Source of the DNA: Bacteroidales bacterium | GTDB lineage: Bacteria > Bacteroidota > Bacteroidia > Bacteroidales > UBA12077 | Assembly: GCA_019038645.1 (NCBI GenBank) | Contig: JAHOYT010000036.1 | Location: 62,001-126,000, forward strand | Length of the DNA: 64,000 nucleotides | Direction of reading: 5' to 3' | In this document: positions 24,128 through 32,912 of the stretch, in pieces | Numbering within the stretch: the stretch's first letter is position 1 | How the letters are laid out: each line of letters begins with the position of its first letter | Program-made: the position numbers and the translations under genes | Notes under the pieces: generated by a model | Told to the model about the DNA's origin: nothing | The model's database searches: none | What the model saw: only the letters and a program-made list of their open reading frames with translations

Positions 24128-25648
24128 TTATTTAGCAACTCTTTCTAACCATTTTACCATAAATAGAACAGTAAACATGGAGATAGCACAAGCAACTACA
24201 AAAATTCCCCAGGTCATCCAAATAGGAATTTGTTCATAAAGGATAGCTCCAATAAATAATAATCCATTACCAAGAGCAGTAGCACCCAGCCAACCACCTT
24301 GCATTAAACCTTGTAGGTGTGGAGGAGCAACTTTAGATACAAATGAAATACCCATAGGGCTAATAAATAATTCAGCTACAGTAAGAATAAAGTATGTTCC
24401 TAACAATAAAAATGGAGTTACTTTAGCAGATTCAATTAACGGAGAGCCACCCATGCTTGGACTGATTTCAGAGAATAAAGGAATATTGAATGAACCTAAC
24501 AACATTACAACAAAACCTAACATTGCAATACCCATACCAATAGCTATTTTCTTTGGAGTAGAAGGTTCAATACCTTTACTTCTTAGCCATCCAAAAATAG
24601 CAACAATAATTGGAGTCAGAAATACAACAAAGAATGGATTCATTGACTGGAATATTTCAGCTGAAAATTCAAATTGACCTATTTTTAATACTGTATAGTC
24701 TTTTGCAAACATCGTTAATGTAAGTCCATTTTGATGGAATGAGAACCAAAAGAAAATAACAACAGCAAATACAGCAAGAAGAGCATATATTCGTTGAGCT
24801 ACTTCTTTAGCTTCCATTTTTATATCACCAGTTGCTTCACCAGAAGATTTTGAATCTGATGGATTTGGGAATCTATTCTTATTAGCGATATATACTGTAA
24901 GGGAGATTAACATAGCAATTATTGCTATTCCAAATGCATAATGGAATCCTGTATTAAATACATTTAAGTAATCATTAGAAAATAAAGTAAGATCATTAAT
25001 AGGAGTTGTTGAAGCGTTGTTTGCAAATTCCTGAAAATTTTGAATGTTTTCTGAAGACATATTTCCGCCTAAATAAGCATGACATTGCTCAGGTAAACTT
25101 GCATCGTAAGTAAAGTTATGTTTTTTTAACCACCAGCTTCTAATTCCTACTCCAGCAAAAGGAGCAAAAATAGCACCTACATTGATAAATGCATAGAATA
25201 ATGAAAAACCAGAATCCCTTTTATTAGAATATTTTGGATTATCATACATTTGACCAACTAGTGCTTGTAGATTTCCTTTAAATAAACCATTACCAAAGGC
25301 TATTACAAATAAGCCAATAATAGTAATTGTAAGGAAGAATGGAACACTAGATACAGGTGTTGGTGTTGGTATAGCCAATATAAGATAACCTAAGCCCATT
25401 AATATTATCCCAACCATAATTGTGCCTTTGTAGTTTTTTAGTTTGTCGGCAATTATACCACCTACTAAGGCTAACATGTAAATTGAAAAATAAAATCCCG
25501 AATATATATAACCGGCATTTGTACCACTGAGTCCAAATTTTGCTTGTAAAAATAGTACCAGAATAGCCATCATAGTGTAAAAACCAAATCGTTCCCCCAT
25601 ATTGGCTAAAGAAGCAGCAATTAATCCTTTAGGATGTCCTTTTAACAT
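24128..25648 (-). CDS. POT/PTR family oligopeptide:H+ symporter
   Basis: Inner-membrane peptide transporter of 506 residues with about 14 hydrophobic helices. Family blocks include NMGERFGFYTMMAILVLFL in helix 1, GGIIADKLKNYKGTIMVG, GNGLFKGNLQALVGQMYD, SGFSLFYAFINVGAIFAPF and ELFISPMGISFVSKVAPP. The helix 1 ExxER motif that couples protons in many POT carriers reads N-M-G-E-R, losing the first Glu. I recall the same form in other Bacteroidota members, so this may be a subgroup trait. It likely imports di- and tripeptides. Confidence 0.9.
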   Translation of the reverse strand: MLKGHPKGLIAASLANMGERFGFYTMMAILVLFLQAKFGLSGTNAGYIYSGFYFSIYMLALVGGIIADKLKNYKGTIMVGIILMGLGYLILAIPTPTPVSSVPFFLTITIIGLFVIAFGNGLFKGNLQALVGQMYDNPKYSNKRDSGFSLFYAFINVGAIFAPFAGVGIRSWWLKKHNFTYDASLPEQCHAYLGGNMSSENIQNFQEFANNASTTPINDLTLFSNDYLNVFNTGFHYAFGIAIIAMLISLTVYIANKNRFPNPSDSKSSGEATGDIKMEAKEVAQRIYALLAVFAVVIFFWFSFHQNGLTLTMFAKDYTVLKIGQFEFSAEIFQSMNPFFVVFLTPIIVAIFGWLRSKGIEPSTPKKIAIGMGIAMLGFVVMLLGSFNIPLFSEISPSMGGSPLIESAKVTPFLLLGTYFILTVAELFISPMGISFVSKVAPPHLQGLMQGGWLGATALGNGLLFIGAILYEQIPIWMTWGIFVVACAISMFTVLFMVKWLERVAK

Positions 25649-25754
25649 AATTTAAATTTATTTAGTTAATATTAATTTTCAATTTCTTAAATTGGAATGA
25701 CAAATATAAAAATCTTTTTTTTGTGACCAAGTTTTTAATTAAAGGTTTAAGCAT

Positions 25755-25762
25755 TAAATTTG
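25755..25762 (+). promoter_or_regulatory. -7 element of the NAD(P)HX repair gene
   Basis: TAAATTTG fits TAnnTTTG; the transcript would start near 25769, ten bases before the ATG. No -33 element is clear. Confidence 0.4.
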
Positions 25763-25778
25763 TTTAAAAGAATATAAA

Positions 25779-27299
25779 ATGAAAATACTTAAATCATCTC
25801 AAATAAGAGAAGTTGATTCGTTTACAATAAAAAATGAACCTATACTCTCTATTGATTTAATGGAGAGGGCAGCCAGGACTATTTCGGTGTGGATTTCTGA
25901 GAATATTTCAAAAGAAAAAAATATTAAAATATTTGTTGGTCCTGGTAATAATGGAGGAGATGGATTAGCTGTTGCACGTCAACTAAAGGATTTTGATTAT
26001 AACGTAGAGGCTTTTATTCTGAAAATTTCCAATAATCTATCAAAAGATTGTGAAATCAATTTAGATAGATTAAAAATAACAGAAAATACATCAATACAAG
26101 AAATTAGAGCCAAATCTGATTTCCCTGAAATAAATCAAAATGATATTCTCGTAGATGGATTATTTGGATCAGGCTTAACAAGAAAATTAGAAGGTTTACC
26201 CAAAGAGTTAGTTCAATATTTGAATAATTCAAATGCAGATATTGTCGCAATTGACATCCCTTCAGGTTTATTTGGTGAAGATAATACAGGTAATGATTTT
26301 GATGCTATTATTAAAGCTAAATACACATTAACTTTTCAGTTACCTAAACTTTCTTTCTTTTTTGCTGAAAATGAACTTTTTGTTGGCAAATGGAAGGTGT
26401 TACCAATTGGGTTAAACCAGAATTTTATTAATAGTTTGGATTCTGATTATTTTATGATTGATAATGATTATGTCGAGAAAAAAATCATCAATCGCAAAAA
26501 ATTTTCTCATAAAGGAACTTATGGTCATGTGTTGTTAATAGCCGGTAGTTATGGAAAAATGGGAGCAGCTATTCTGGCAGCAAAAGCTTGTTTGCGCGCC
26601 GGATCAGGATTGGTTACTGTTCATGTTCCAAAAATAGGATACGAAATAATGCAAACGGCTTTACCCGAAGCTATGATTAGTATTGATTGGTCTGATATAA
26701 TATTTACCAATGTTAATGATCCGGAAGATTATACTTCGGTGGGAATTGGTCCGGGAATGGGAACAAAACAAAATACAAAAAAGGCTGTATCAAATTTATT
26801 TGAAAGAATTTCAACGCCAATAGTAATCGATGCGGATGGTTTAAATATATTGTCAGAACAAAAGGAACTGATAAAAAAAGTTCCAAAGAATAGTATTTTA
26901 ACCCCTCACCCGAAAGAATTTGAAAGATTGATTGGAGAATCCTTAGAAGATTATGACAGAATTCAGACTCAAATAAATTTTTCTGTTAATCATCAATTGT
27001 ATGTTGTTTTAAAAGGTGCTCATACTTCAATAACTTGCCCTGATGGTTTATGCTATTTCAATAGTACTGGTAATCCGGGAATGGCAACTGCTGGTAGTGG
27101 CGATGTACTTACAGGAATAATACTGTCGTTATTAGGTCAGGGTTATAAACCTAAATATGCTGCGATAGTTGGTGCATATTTACATGGTTTGGCTGGTGAT
27201 ATTGCGACTGAAAATACCGGACAAGAAGCATTAATTGCATCAGATATTATAGAAAATTTGGGTTATGCTTATTTAAAAATTAAAGAAAATAAGATATGA
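25779..27299 (+). CDS. nnr: Bifunctional NAD(P)HX epimerase / ADP-dependent dehydratase
   Basis: Metabolite-repair enzyme that restores NADH/NADPH from hydrated forms. The N-terminal YjeF_N epimerase domain (about 1-215) has VGPGNNGGDGLAVARQL and VDGLFGSGLTR with VAIDIPSGL. The C-terminal ribokinase-like dehydratase domain (about 225-500) has GTYGHVLLIAGSYGKMGAAILAAKACLRAGSGLVTVH, IGPGMGT, VIDADGLN, LTPHPKEFERL and TAGSGDVLTGIILSLL. Its 506 residues match E. coli YjeF. The stop overlaps the next gene's ATG by four bases, so the two are translationally coupled. Confidence 0.95.
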   Translation: MKILKSSQIREVDSFTIKNEPILSIDLMERAARTISVWISENISKEKNIKIFVGPGNNGGDGLAVARQLKDFDYNVEAFILKISNNLSKDCEINLDRLKITENTSIQEIRAKSDFPEINQNDILVDGLFGSGLTRKLEGLPKELVQYLNNSNADIVAIDIPSGLFGEDNTGNDFDAIIKAKYTLTFQLPKLSFFFAENELFVGKWKVLPIGLNQNFINSLDSDYFMIDNDYVEKKIINRKKFSHKGTYGHVLLIAGSYGKMGAAILAAKACLRAGSGLVTVHVPKIGYEIMQTALPEAMISIDWSDIIFTNVNDPEDYTSVGIGPGMGTKQNTKKAVSNLFERISTPIVIDADGLNILSEQKELIKKVPKNSILTPHPKEFERLIGESLEDYDRIQTQINFSVNHQLYVVLKGAHTSITCPDGLCYFNSTGNPGMATAGSGDVLTGIILSLLGQGYKPKYAAIVGAYLHGLAGDIATENTGQEALIASDIIENLGYAYLKIKENKI

Positions 27300-28444
27300 A
27301 AAATATAAACATATTTATTATTTTGAGTTTGGTTGTATTTTTCTCATGTAAACCAAGCTCAGAAACACGTGTTACTAAAATTAAAGATTCCGGTCCAATA
27401 CCGGAAAGTGGAATAATTTATGCTTTGCCACGAACCAATCTTAAGTTTACAGTTGAGGCAAAAAAAATGAATGTTATTCCCGGACCTTATAACGAATATG
27501 CTGAGAAATATCTTGGAATAGAAAATGCACCAAAGCAGGAAACTTCTATTTGGCAAATTACCGATATTTCAATTAGCACTTTTAATGATATTGATCCTGA
27601 TCAGTATTATATTCTTGAGCCATCGGGTAAAATGAATATTGATTTTAAGAAGCTTGTTCAAAATGGGAATGTATTACCTGTAAATAAATCTATTGAAAAT
27701 AATTTCTTAAATGAGTTTTATGGAAAGAATAGCACAGATAAAGAAATAAAGTTTACCGATTTAAGCGTATCTAAATATATTGGTGAAGAGCAGGTTACTT
27801 ACTATAAAAGAGTACAGAGGGATTCGCTTTTTGCCAAAGTTCCGGTAGTCGAAACTCGCACAGTGCATAAATCTTTTGAAGATAAAGCAGAAGAAGCAGC
27901 GAACTTTATATTTATGATTCGTGAAAAGAGGGTTGAACTTATTACCGGGATGGCAGATTTTTATCCTGAGGGTAATTCTTTGGAGGTGGCATTGCTTGAG
28001 CTAAATAGACTTGAAAATAATTATCTGACATTATTCATTGGCAAAAAATATGAGAGTTGGGCGACTGTAAGTTTTGAGTTTACTCCTTCTAAAGCAGAAT
28101 TAAATCAGCCATACATTTTGTTTAGGTTTAATGAAGAAAGTGGTGTGCTATCACAAAATAATTTGAGCGGAAGACCAATAATTATTGAACTGGAAAAAAC
28201 AGATCAGACTAAAAACCTGAATTATTTAATATCTGACCAGATTAACAGAGAAGGACTTGAATATAAAGACAAGTTATATTATAGAATTCCGGAGTTAACC
28301 CACGTAAGAATATTCGATGGAAATACATTGCTTGGAACTCATAAGGTGAATATTGAACAATACGGAATAGTTGTTTCTTTCCCTGTAATGTTTTTAATGG
28401 AAGATGAAAGATTTATTGAATTTTACAGGAAGGAAGAGCAATAA
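27296..28444 (+). CDS. DUF4831 family lipoprotein
   Basis: Predicted lipoprotein of 382 residues: hydrophobic NIFIILSLVVFFSC ends in a lipobox Cys. The segment GIIYALPRTNLKFTVEAKKMNVIPGPYNEYAEKYLG and the following IWQITDISISTFNDIDP are the characteristic start of the DUF4831 family, common in Bacteroidales; the ending RIFDGNTLLGTHKVNIEQYGIVVSFP also fits. Function unknown. It overlaps the NAD(P)HX gene by ATGA, an arrangement that may only reflect co-expression. A REPIN-like repeat follows. Confidence 0.85.
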   Translation: MKNINIFIILSLVVFFSCKPSSETRVTKIKDSGPIPESGIIYALPRTNLKFTVEAKKMNVIPGPYNEYAEKYLGIENAPKQETSIWQITDISISTFNDIDPDQYYILEPSGKMNIDFKKLVQNGNVLPVNKSIENNFLNEFYGKNSTDKEIKFTDLSVSKYIGEEQVTYYKRVQRDSLFAKVPVVETRTVHKSFEDKAEEAANFIFMIREKRVELITGMADFYPEGNSLEVALLELNRLENNYLTLFIGKKYESWATVSFEFTPSKAELNQPYILFRFNEESGVLSQNNLSGRPIIIELEKTDQTKNLNYLISDQINREGLEYKDKLYYRIPELTHVRIFDGNTLLGTHKVNIEQYGIVVSFPVMFLMEDERFIEFYRKEEQ

Positions 28445-28514
28445 ATATACTTGTAAGTTAATTGATTTAGTTACAGACTAATCGTGAAAATAAATTTCTG
28501 CATGACAGGAATGA

Positions 28515-28651
28515 AAAGAAGGTGTCCAAAAAGTTCCTAAGTTGTCATTCCCTTGAAAAAGGGAATCTCATTTTTGACAGTACTGCAACTTAATAAGAGA
28601 TCTCCAATCAAGTTGGAGATGACAAATAACTACTTTTTGGACACCTTCTTT
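28515..28651. repeat. REPIN-like palindromic element, copy A
   Basis: Outer arms AAAGAAGGTGTCCAAAAAGT (28515-28534) and their perfect 20-base complement (28632-28651) enclose two hairpins. The first reads GTCATTCCCTTGAAAAAGGG then AATCTC; the second, read from the other strand, is GTCATCTCCAACTTGATTGG then AGATCTC. Both begin GTCAT and end TCTC, so they form an inverted REP doublet. Copy B at 42903-43035 shares these inner hairpins. The element separates the convergent DUF4831 and thioredoxin-like genes and its outer arm followed by TTCTTTATTT may act as a terminator. Confidence 0.8.
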
Positions 28652-28669
28652 ATTTATGTAGAAACTATT

Positions 28670-29206
28670 TTAGTTTACAATTATATTGCTTTTAAAATCT
28701 TTTTGATACTCCTCAAATGATTTGACTTTGAAAGCATCTTCAGCAAAAAACTTAAGAATAGGCTCAAGCTTATCAGCTGTATAATAACCCGGAACAGCAG
28801 TTAAAAGCTGATTATCCTCATTTAAATAGGCTACCGAAGGATATGACATTTTACCTTGTAGTAAAGCTATAGCTAATTGATGAGGTGATCTGCTTTTTAA
28901 TCCTTCATTAAAAAATTTTTTACCACCAAAATTAATTGTATCATTTGTTTCAGCATCAAATCTGACAGCGTAATAGTCTTCATTTAAAATTTTAGCAATT
29001 TCAGGATTAGTAAATGTTGTAGCTTCCATTTTTTTACACCATCCACACCAATCAGTATAAACATCAATAAAAATCTTTCTGTGTTCTGTTTTGTTCAACT
29101 CTACAGCTTCTTCAAAAGAGTACCATTTTACTTCTGTTTTTTGAGCGAAGCTATTACTAGTCAGGGTAATACTAAATGTTATTATAATAAATATTATCTT
29201 CTTCAT
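28670..29206 (-). CDS. Secreted thioredoxin-like protein
   Basis: Exported thioredoxin-fold protein of 178 residues with a signal peptide ending near NSFA. The redox motif DWCGWCKKMEATTFTNPEIAKILNEDYYAVRFDAE near residue 50 is the DUF255/thioredoxin_7 style seen in Bacteroidota periplasmic thioredoxins, and YPSVAYLNED supplies the conserved cis-Pro region. It probably reduces or isomerises disulfides in the periplasm; no DsbD-like partner is adjacent. Confidence 0.87.
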   Translation of the reverse strand: MKKIIFIIITFSITLTSNSFAQKTEVKWYSFEEAVELNKTEHRKIFIDVYTDWCGWCKKMEATTFTNPEIAKILNEDYYAVRFDAETNDTINFGGKKFFNEGLKSRSPHQLAIALLQGKMSYPSVAYLNEDNQLLTAVPGYYTADKLEPILKFFAEDAFKVKSFEEYQKDFKSNIIVN

Positions 29207-29538
29207 AATCTGATATTTTCTCCAAACAATAATTAATATAAATAGTTATATATGTAATAACAAGCCACAAATAAAAATGTTTTGTTTCAATTTTGCAATT
29301 ATTATTAACAATATTTCAATAGTAATTAGACGGCTAAAAAGCTAAAAAGTTTCCTGATACTTAATCTTTTTCGTTAAGAAACGTTAACAAAAAGAATTTA
29401 AATATAATGATTCTTACTATCCCGGTATTTTTTTCTAAATTTGAGCTTTCTAATTTTTCACTCTTTTCATTAAACAATTTGTTAAATAATTAGTCATTGT
29501 ATAAATATTAATTAAAATAAATAAACGGAGGAATAATA
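29207..29538. other. 332-base intergenic region between thioredoxin-like gene and pepD
   Basis: Divergent control region without a convincing gene. It is very AT-rich. Visible items are a -7-like TAAATTTG at 29436-29443 on the plus strand, an imperfect hairpin CGTTAAGAAACG near 29370, and a strong GGAGG ribosome site just before pepD. A 28-codon ATG frame at 29407-29493 is dismissed as chance. Confidence 0.5.
29436..29443 (+). promoter_or_regulatory. Possible -7 element of pepD
   Basis: TAAATTTG fits TAnnTTTG and would give a leader of roughly 90 bases. No -33 TTTG is seen at the proper spacing, so the assignment is tentative. Confidence 0.35.
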
Positions 29539-30996
29539 ATGAGCGAAATTCGTAATTTGGAACCAAAAGCTGTTTGGGAAATTTTTCAACAATTATGTGA
29601 TATACCACGTCCATCAAAAAAAGAACAAAAAGCAGTTGAGTTTGCTAAAAAATTTGGTGAAGATCTTGGATTAGAGACAATTGTAGACGAAATACAAAAT
29701 GTTATAATTAAAAAGCCGGCAACTCCAGGAATGGAAGACCGAAAAACTGTTGTTCTTCAGGGCCACTTAGATATGGTACCACAAAAAAACAGCCATATTG
29801 ATCATGATTTCGAAAAAGATCCGATTCAGGCATACGTTGATGGTGAATGGGTAACTGCAAAAGATACAACTTTAGGTGCTGATAATGGTATTGGTGTTGC
29901 AGCTTCATTAGCTGTTCTTAAAGCTACGGATATAGTTCATGGCCCGTTAGAAGTTTTACTAACAATTGATGAGGAAACCGGAATGACCGGAGCAGAAAAT
30001 TTAAAACCAGGAATTTTAAATGCTGATATTTTAATAAATACAGACTCTGAAGACGAAGGTGAATTATATATCGGTTGTGCAGGAGGTGTTGATACCAACG
30101 CAAAATTTTATTATAAAGAAGAGGAAGTTGCGGCTGACTCTGCTGCCTTTAGAATTGATATAAAAGGATTAAAAGGGGGACACTCAGGACTGGATATTCC
30201 GTTAGGTCGTGGGAATTCTAACAAACTTTTAAATAGAATTTTATATACAATAAATAAATCACTGGATATTCGTTTAGCTGATATCCAATCAGGAAGTTTA
30301 CGAAATGCGATTCCACGTGAAGGTTTTGTAATTGTAACAGTTCCTAATGCGCAAGTAGGTGAATTTAAAAACTTTATTGATGAGCTTGTTCCTCAAATTA
30401 AAAGTGAACTTTCAGTTACTGAGCCTGATTTAGATATTGCTTATACTGAAGCTGATATGCCAGTTAAGGTTATTGATGAAAAAACACATAATAATTTAAT
30501 AAAAGGTATTTATGGAGTTCCAAATGGCGTAATCAGAATGAGCGACGCTATGGAAGGCCTTATTGAAACTTCAACCAATCTTGCAATTGTAAAAAAACAA
30601 GAAGGATTTATTGAACTTGCTTCGCTACAACGTAGTTCTGTTGAAAGTGCTAAGGAAGATTTGGCTAATATGATTCGTAGTGTATTGGAGTTAGCAGGTG
30701 CTGATGTTGTACATGAAGGTGATTATCCGGGATGGAATCCAAATATTAATTCAGAAATTCTGAAAATTATGCAGGATGCTTACAATAATAAATGGGGTAA
30801 AGTTCCTGAAATTAAAGGTATACATGCAGGTTTAGAATGTGGTATAATAATGGAAAACTATCCAAATCTTGATACTATTTCATTTGGTCCAACTATTCGT
30901 TTTCCGCATTCTCCGGATGAAAAGGTAAATATTAAAACCGTAGGAATGTTTTATGACTTTTTAATCGAAACACTTAAGAATATCCCTAAAAAATAA
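29539..30996 (+). CDS. pepD: Aminoacyl-histidine dipeptidase (M20 family)
   Basis: Zinc dipeptidase (Xaa-His dipeptidase, peptidase D) of 485 residues. Metal ligands are visible in VVLQGHLDMVPQ, DNGIGVAASLAVL, the catalytic EE in LLTIDEETGMTGAENL and NTDSEDEGELYIGCAGG, with a later His in the C-terminal IRFPHSPDEKVNI. The lid domain starts near residue 205 (IDIKGLKGGHSGLDIPLGRGN). CGGAGG lies 7 bases before the ATG, an unusually strong ribosome site here. A terminator follows within 25 bases, so it is monocistronic. Confidence 0.95.
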   Translation: MSEIRNLEPKAVWEIFQQLCDIPRPSKKEQKAVEFAKKFGEDLGLETIVDEIQNVIIKKPATPGMEDRKTVVLQGHLDMVPQKNSHIDHDFEKDPIQAYVDGEWVTAKDTTLGADNGIGVAASLAVLKATDIVHGPLEVLLTIDEETGMTGAENLKPGILNADILINTDSEDEGELYIGCAGGVDTNAKFYYKEEEVAADSAAFRIDIKGLKGGHSGLDIPLGRGNSNKLLNRILYTINKSLDIRLADIQSGSLRNAIPREGFVIVTVPNAQVGEFKNFIDELVPQIKSELSVTEPDLDIAYTEADMPVKVIDEKTHNNLIKGIYGVPNGVIRMSDAMEGLIETSTNLAIVKKQEGFIELASLQRSSVESAKEDLANMIRSVLELAGADVVHEGDYPGWNPNINSEILKIMQDAYNNKWGKVPEIKGIHAGLECGIIMENYPNLDTISFGPTIRFPHSPDEKVNIKTVGMFYDFLIETLKNIPKK

Positions 30997-31016
30997 TTAG
31001 TCTTCATAAAATAAAA

Positions 31017-31066
31017 GGGTGTCTCACGATTCCGATAACTATCGGGACGGGATGACACCCTTTTTT
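31017..31066 (+). terminator. Terminator with nested CCGATAACTATCGG palindrome
   Basis: GGGTGTC pairs with GACACCC and is followed by TTTTTT. Inside the loop a second perfect hairpin CCGATA/TATCGG with loop AC is embedded. The inner palindrome resembles a dispersed Bacteroidota motif (CCCGATAG-CTATCGGG type), so the terminator may have captured a small repeat. Confidence 0.85.
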
Positions 31067-31134
31067 ATTGCATCATAAAATTTACTTTCTGTCGTTTTAT
31101 TTGTAAATTGGCTAATAATCAATATTATGATGTT

Positions 31135-31782
31135 ATGAGACGCAATCTGATTATTTTTCTGATTCTTGCTTTCTTTGTGGGTTGTGGACCATATATATGG
31201 TTTAAAGCACCACAGCCACAAGGTGAGGAAAACCTGAATGTTTTCCCTGAAAACTTATTAGGTAAATATTCTTCAGTAAGCGATACCTCAATAATTAGGA
31301 TTGAAACAGATAAAATTATTAGTGAGTACCGTGAAAACTTATTGATGACCAAAGCTGAGTTTCGTGAAGAAACTGGTGATACAATTTCTGAAGATACTTC
31401 ATTTACTTTTACCGATAATTGGGATATTACCATAAAATCATTTGGAGACTCTGTAAAAGTATTTTCAAGTAAGGATGATGAATTATTTAAAATCTCAGAT
31501 CAGCAAATTCTTCGGGAATACAAAGGAATATACTTCCTTAATTATAAGGATACCAACGATTACTGGAAAGTAAAAATCCTGAACCTGGAAAAAGATACGC
31601 TTGAATTCGATATTATTCTTTTTGAAAAAGATATGGAGAATATCAGGAATATTACAATGGTAGAAATTGTTCAGGATAGTACTGAAGAATCGACAAGGTA
31701 TTATTTAAATCCAACCAAAAGAGAATTGAAGAAAATTCTAAAAAAAAGGTCTACAGGCGAAAAGTTTGTGAAAATCGATTAA
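31135..31782 (+). CDS. Hypothetical lipoprotein
   Basis: Protein of 215 residues that I do not recognise. The track starts at 31108, but the ATG at 31135 gives MRRNLIIFLILAFFVGCGP, a compact lipoprotein signal with a Cys at residue 17, so that start is preferred. The mature part is hydrophilic and predicted beta-rich with repeated short strands (IIRIETDKIISEYRE, WDITIKSFGDSVKVFSSKDDELFKIS) and no catalytic motif. It precedes the DUF3667 gene by about 65 bases in the same direction, so co-transcription is possible. Confidence 0.7.
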   Translation: MRRNLIIFLILAFFVGCGPYIWFKAPQPQGEENLNVFPENLLGKYSSVSDTSIIRIETDKIISEYRENLLMTKAEFREETGDTISEDTSFTFTDNWDITIKSFGDSVKVFSSKDDELFKISDQQILREYKGIYFLNYKDTNDYWKVKILNLEKDTLEFDIILFEKDMENIRNITMVEIVQDSTEESTRYYLNPTKRELKKILKKRSTGEKFVKID

Positions 31783-31846
31783 AGCTAAAATCATTTAAAT
31801 TTTCAAATAACGTATGTATTTTCATTTACTGAAAAGGAAATCTATT

Positions 31847-32818
31847 ATGGCTAAGAATAATGAAATTAAGAAAATACAAAAGAAAAACGAGGAAGTTTCT
31901 AAATACGATTTTATAATATGCCCGAATTGTGGTGCCGGAGAGGTTGGAAAGTTTTGTCCGAACTGCGGGCAGTCCAATAAAGACTTTAACAGGCCTTTAA
32001 AAGAGATTATAGGTGATTTGTTGGATTCAATAAATCTTGATATACGTTTATTAAATACTTTAATTCCGTTCTTTACTAAGCCAGGTTTTTTGGCACAGGA
32101 ATATTTTGAAGGTAAACGAAAAAAATATGTTCCTCCCATGCGAATGTATATTTTATTTAGTGTTTTATTTTTCTTTTTGGCTCAGTTTGCCGACTTTGAT
32201 GATTTTGAGGGAATTGGGAAAGTAAATATGGATACACCATTGGATTCAATACAACAGAAAAGTAATATTGTTTCGAATGATACTTCAAATATAGTAACTT
32301 TTGAAAACTTAACACTGACTGACCGCGAGAAGATTAAAAAAGATGTTTTAGCTGATACAACTTTAAGCGAGGGTATTAGGAAAGTTGTAGTTGGAGCATT
32401 AAATGTAACAGAAAATTCAGGTTTGTTCCAGGAAAAAGTTTTAAAATATATATCGTATGTTTTATTTTTATTGATGCCTGTTTTTGCATTATTGCTTGCT
32501 ATGATTTTGTGGCGTTCTAATAAGCTGTATATAAAGCATCTTATTTTTTCTATTAATTTTCATTCATTTATATTTGGTTTATCATCATTAATAATAATAT
32601 CCGGAATGATTTTTCCTGAAGGAGTTGCTGTATATTTTTCATACCTGCTTTTAGGAATCCCTCTTTATCTTTTATTTGGAATTGAAAGATTTTATAATCG
32701 ATCTTATGTAAGATCATTTTTTAAAACGATTGGGGCATTAACTTTGTATTTCTTCATAATTCTTATTGTAATTGGTACAATATTTTTAATTACTGCTAAA
32801 GGATTTTATGAAGTTTAA
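31847..32818 (+). CDS. DUF3667 zinc-ribbon membrane protein
   Basis: Membrane protein of 323 residues. Two CxxC pairs near the N-terminus (CPNCGAGEVGKFCPNCGQ) form a zinc ribbon, followed by the DUF3667 signature (FFTKPGFLAQEYFEGKRKKYVPPMRMYILFSVLFFFL). A loop of about 80 residues follows, then three to four C-terminal helices. The track start at 31814 adds 11 residues; ATG 31847 (MAKNNEIKK) is more likely, though both remain possible. Function unknown; the family is common in Bacteroidota. Confidence 0.85.
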   Translation: MAKNNEIKKIQKKNEEVSKYDFIICPNCGAGEVGKFCPNCGQSNKDFNRPLKEIIGDLLDSINLDIRLLNTLIPFFTKPGFLAQEYFEGKRKKYVPPMRMYILFSVLFFFLAQFADFDDFEGIGKVNMDTPLDSIQQKSNIVSNDTSNIVTFENLTLTDREKIKKDVLADTTLSEGIRKVVVGALNVTENSGLFQEKVLKYISYVLFLLMPVFALLLAMILWRSNKLYIKHLIFSINFHSFIFGLSSLIIISGMIFPEGVAVYFSYLLLGIPLYLLFGIERFYNRSYVRSFFKTIGALTLYFFIILIVIGTIFLITAKGFYEV

Positions 32819-32861
32819 TAATTCCTGATCCTTTCGTGAATACGTTTTAGAAAATAATAGA

Positions 32862-32896
32862 GAAAAAACCGCCTCCAGTAAAGGAAGCGGTTCAGG
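32862..32896 (-). terminator. Terminator of the permease gene
   Basis: AACCGC-C-TCC pairs with GGA-A-GCGGTT with one mismatch; the minus strand then runs into TTTTTTCT. It sits about 20 bases beyond the permease stop codon. Confidence 0.8.
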
Positions 32897-32912
32897 ATAT
32901 AAACCTTTTTTA

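Noticed and set aside
29407-29493. 28-codon ATG frame upstream of pepD
   Set aside because: It overlaps a promoter-like element, has no ribosome site and a composition typical of AT-rich noise.
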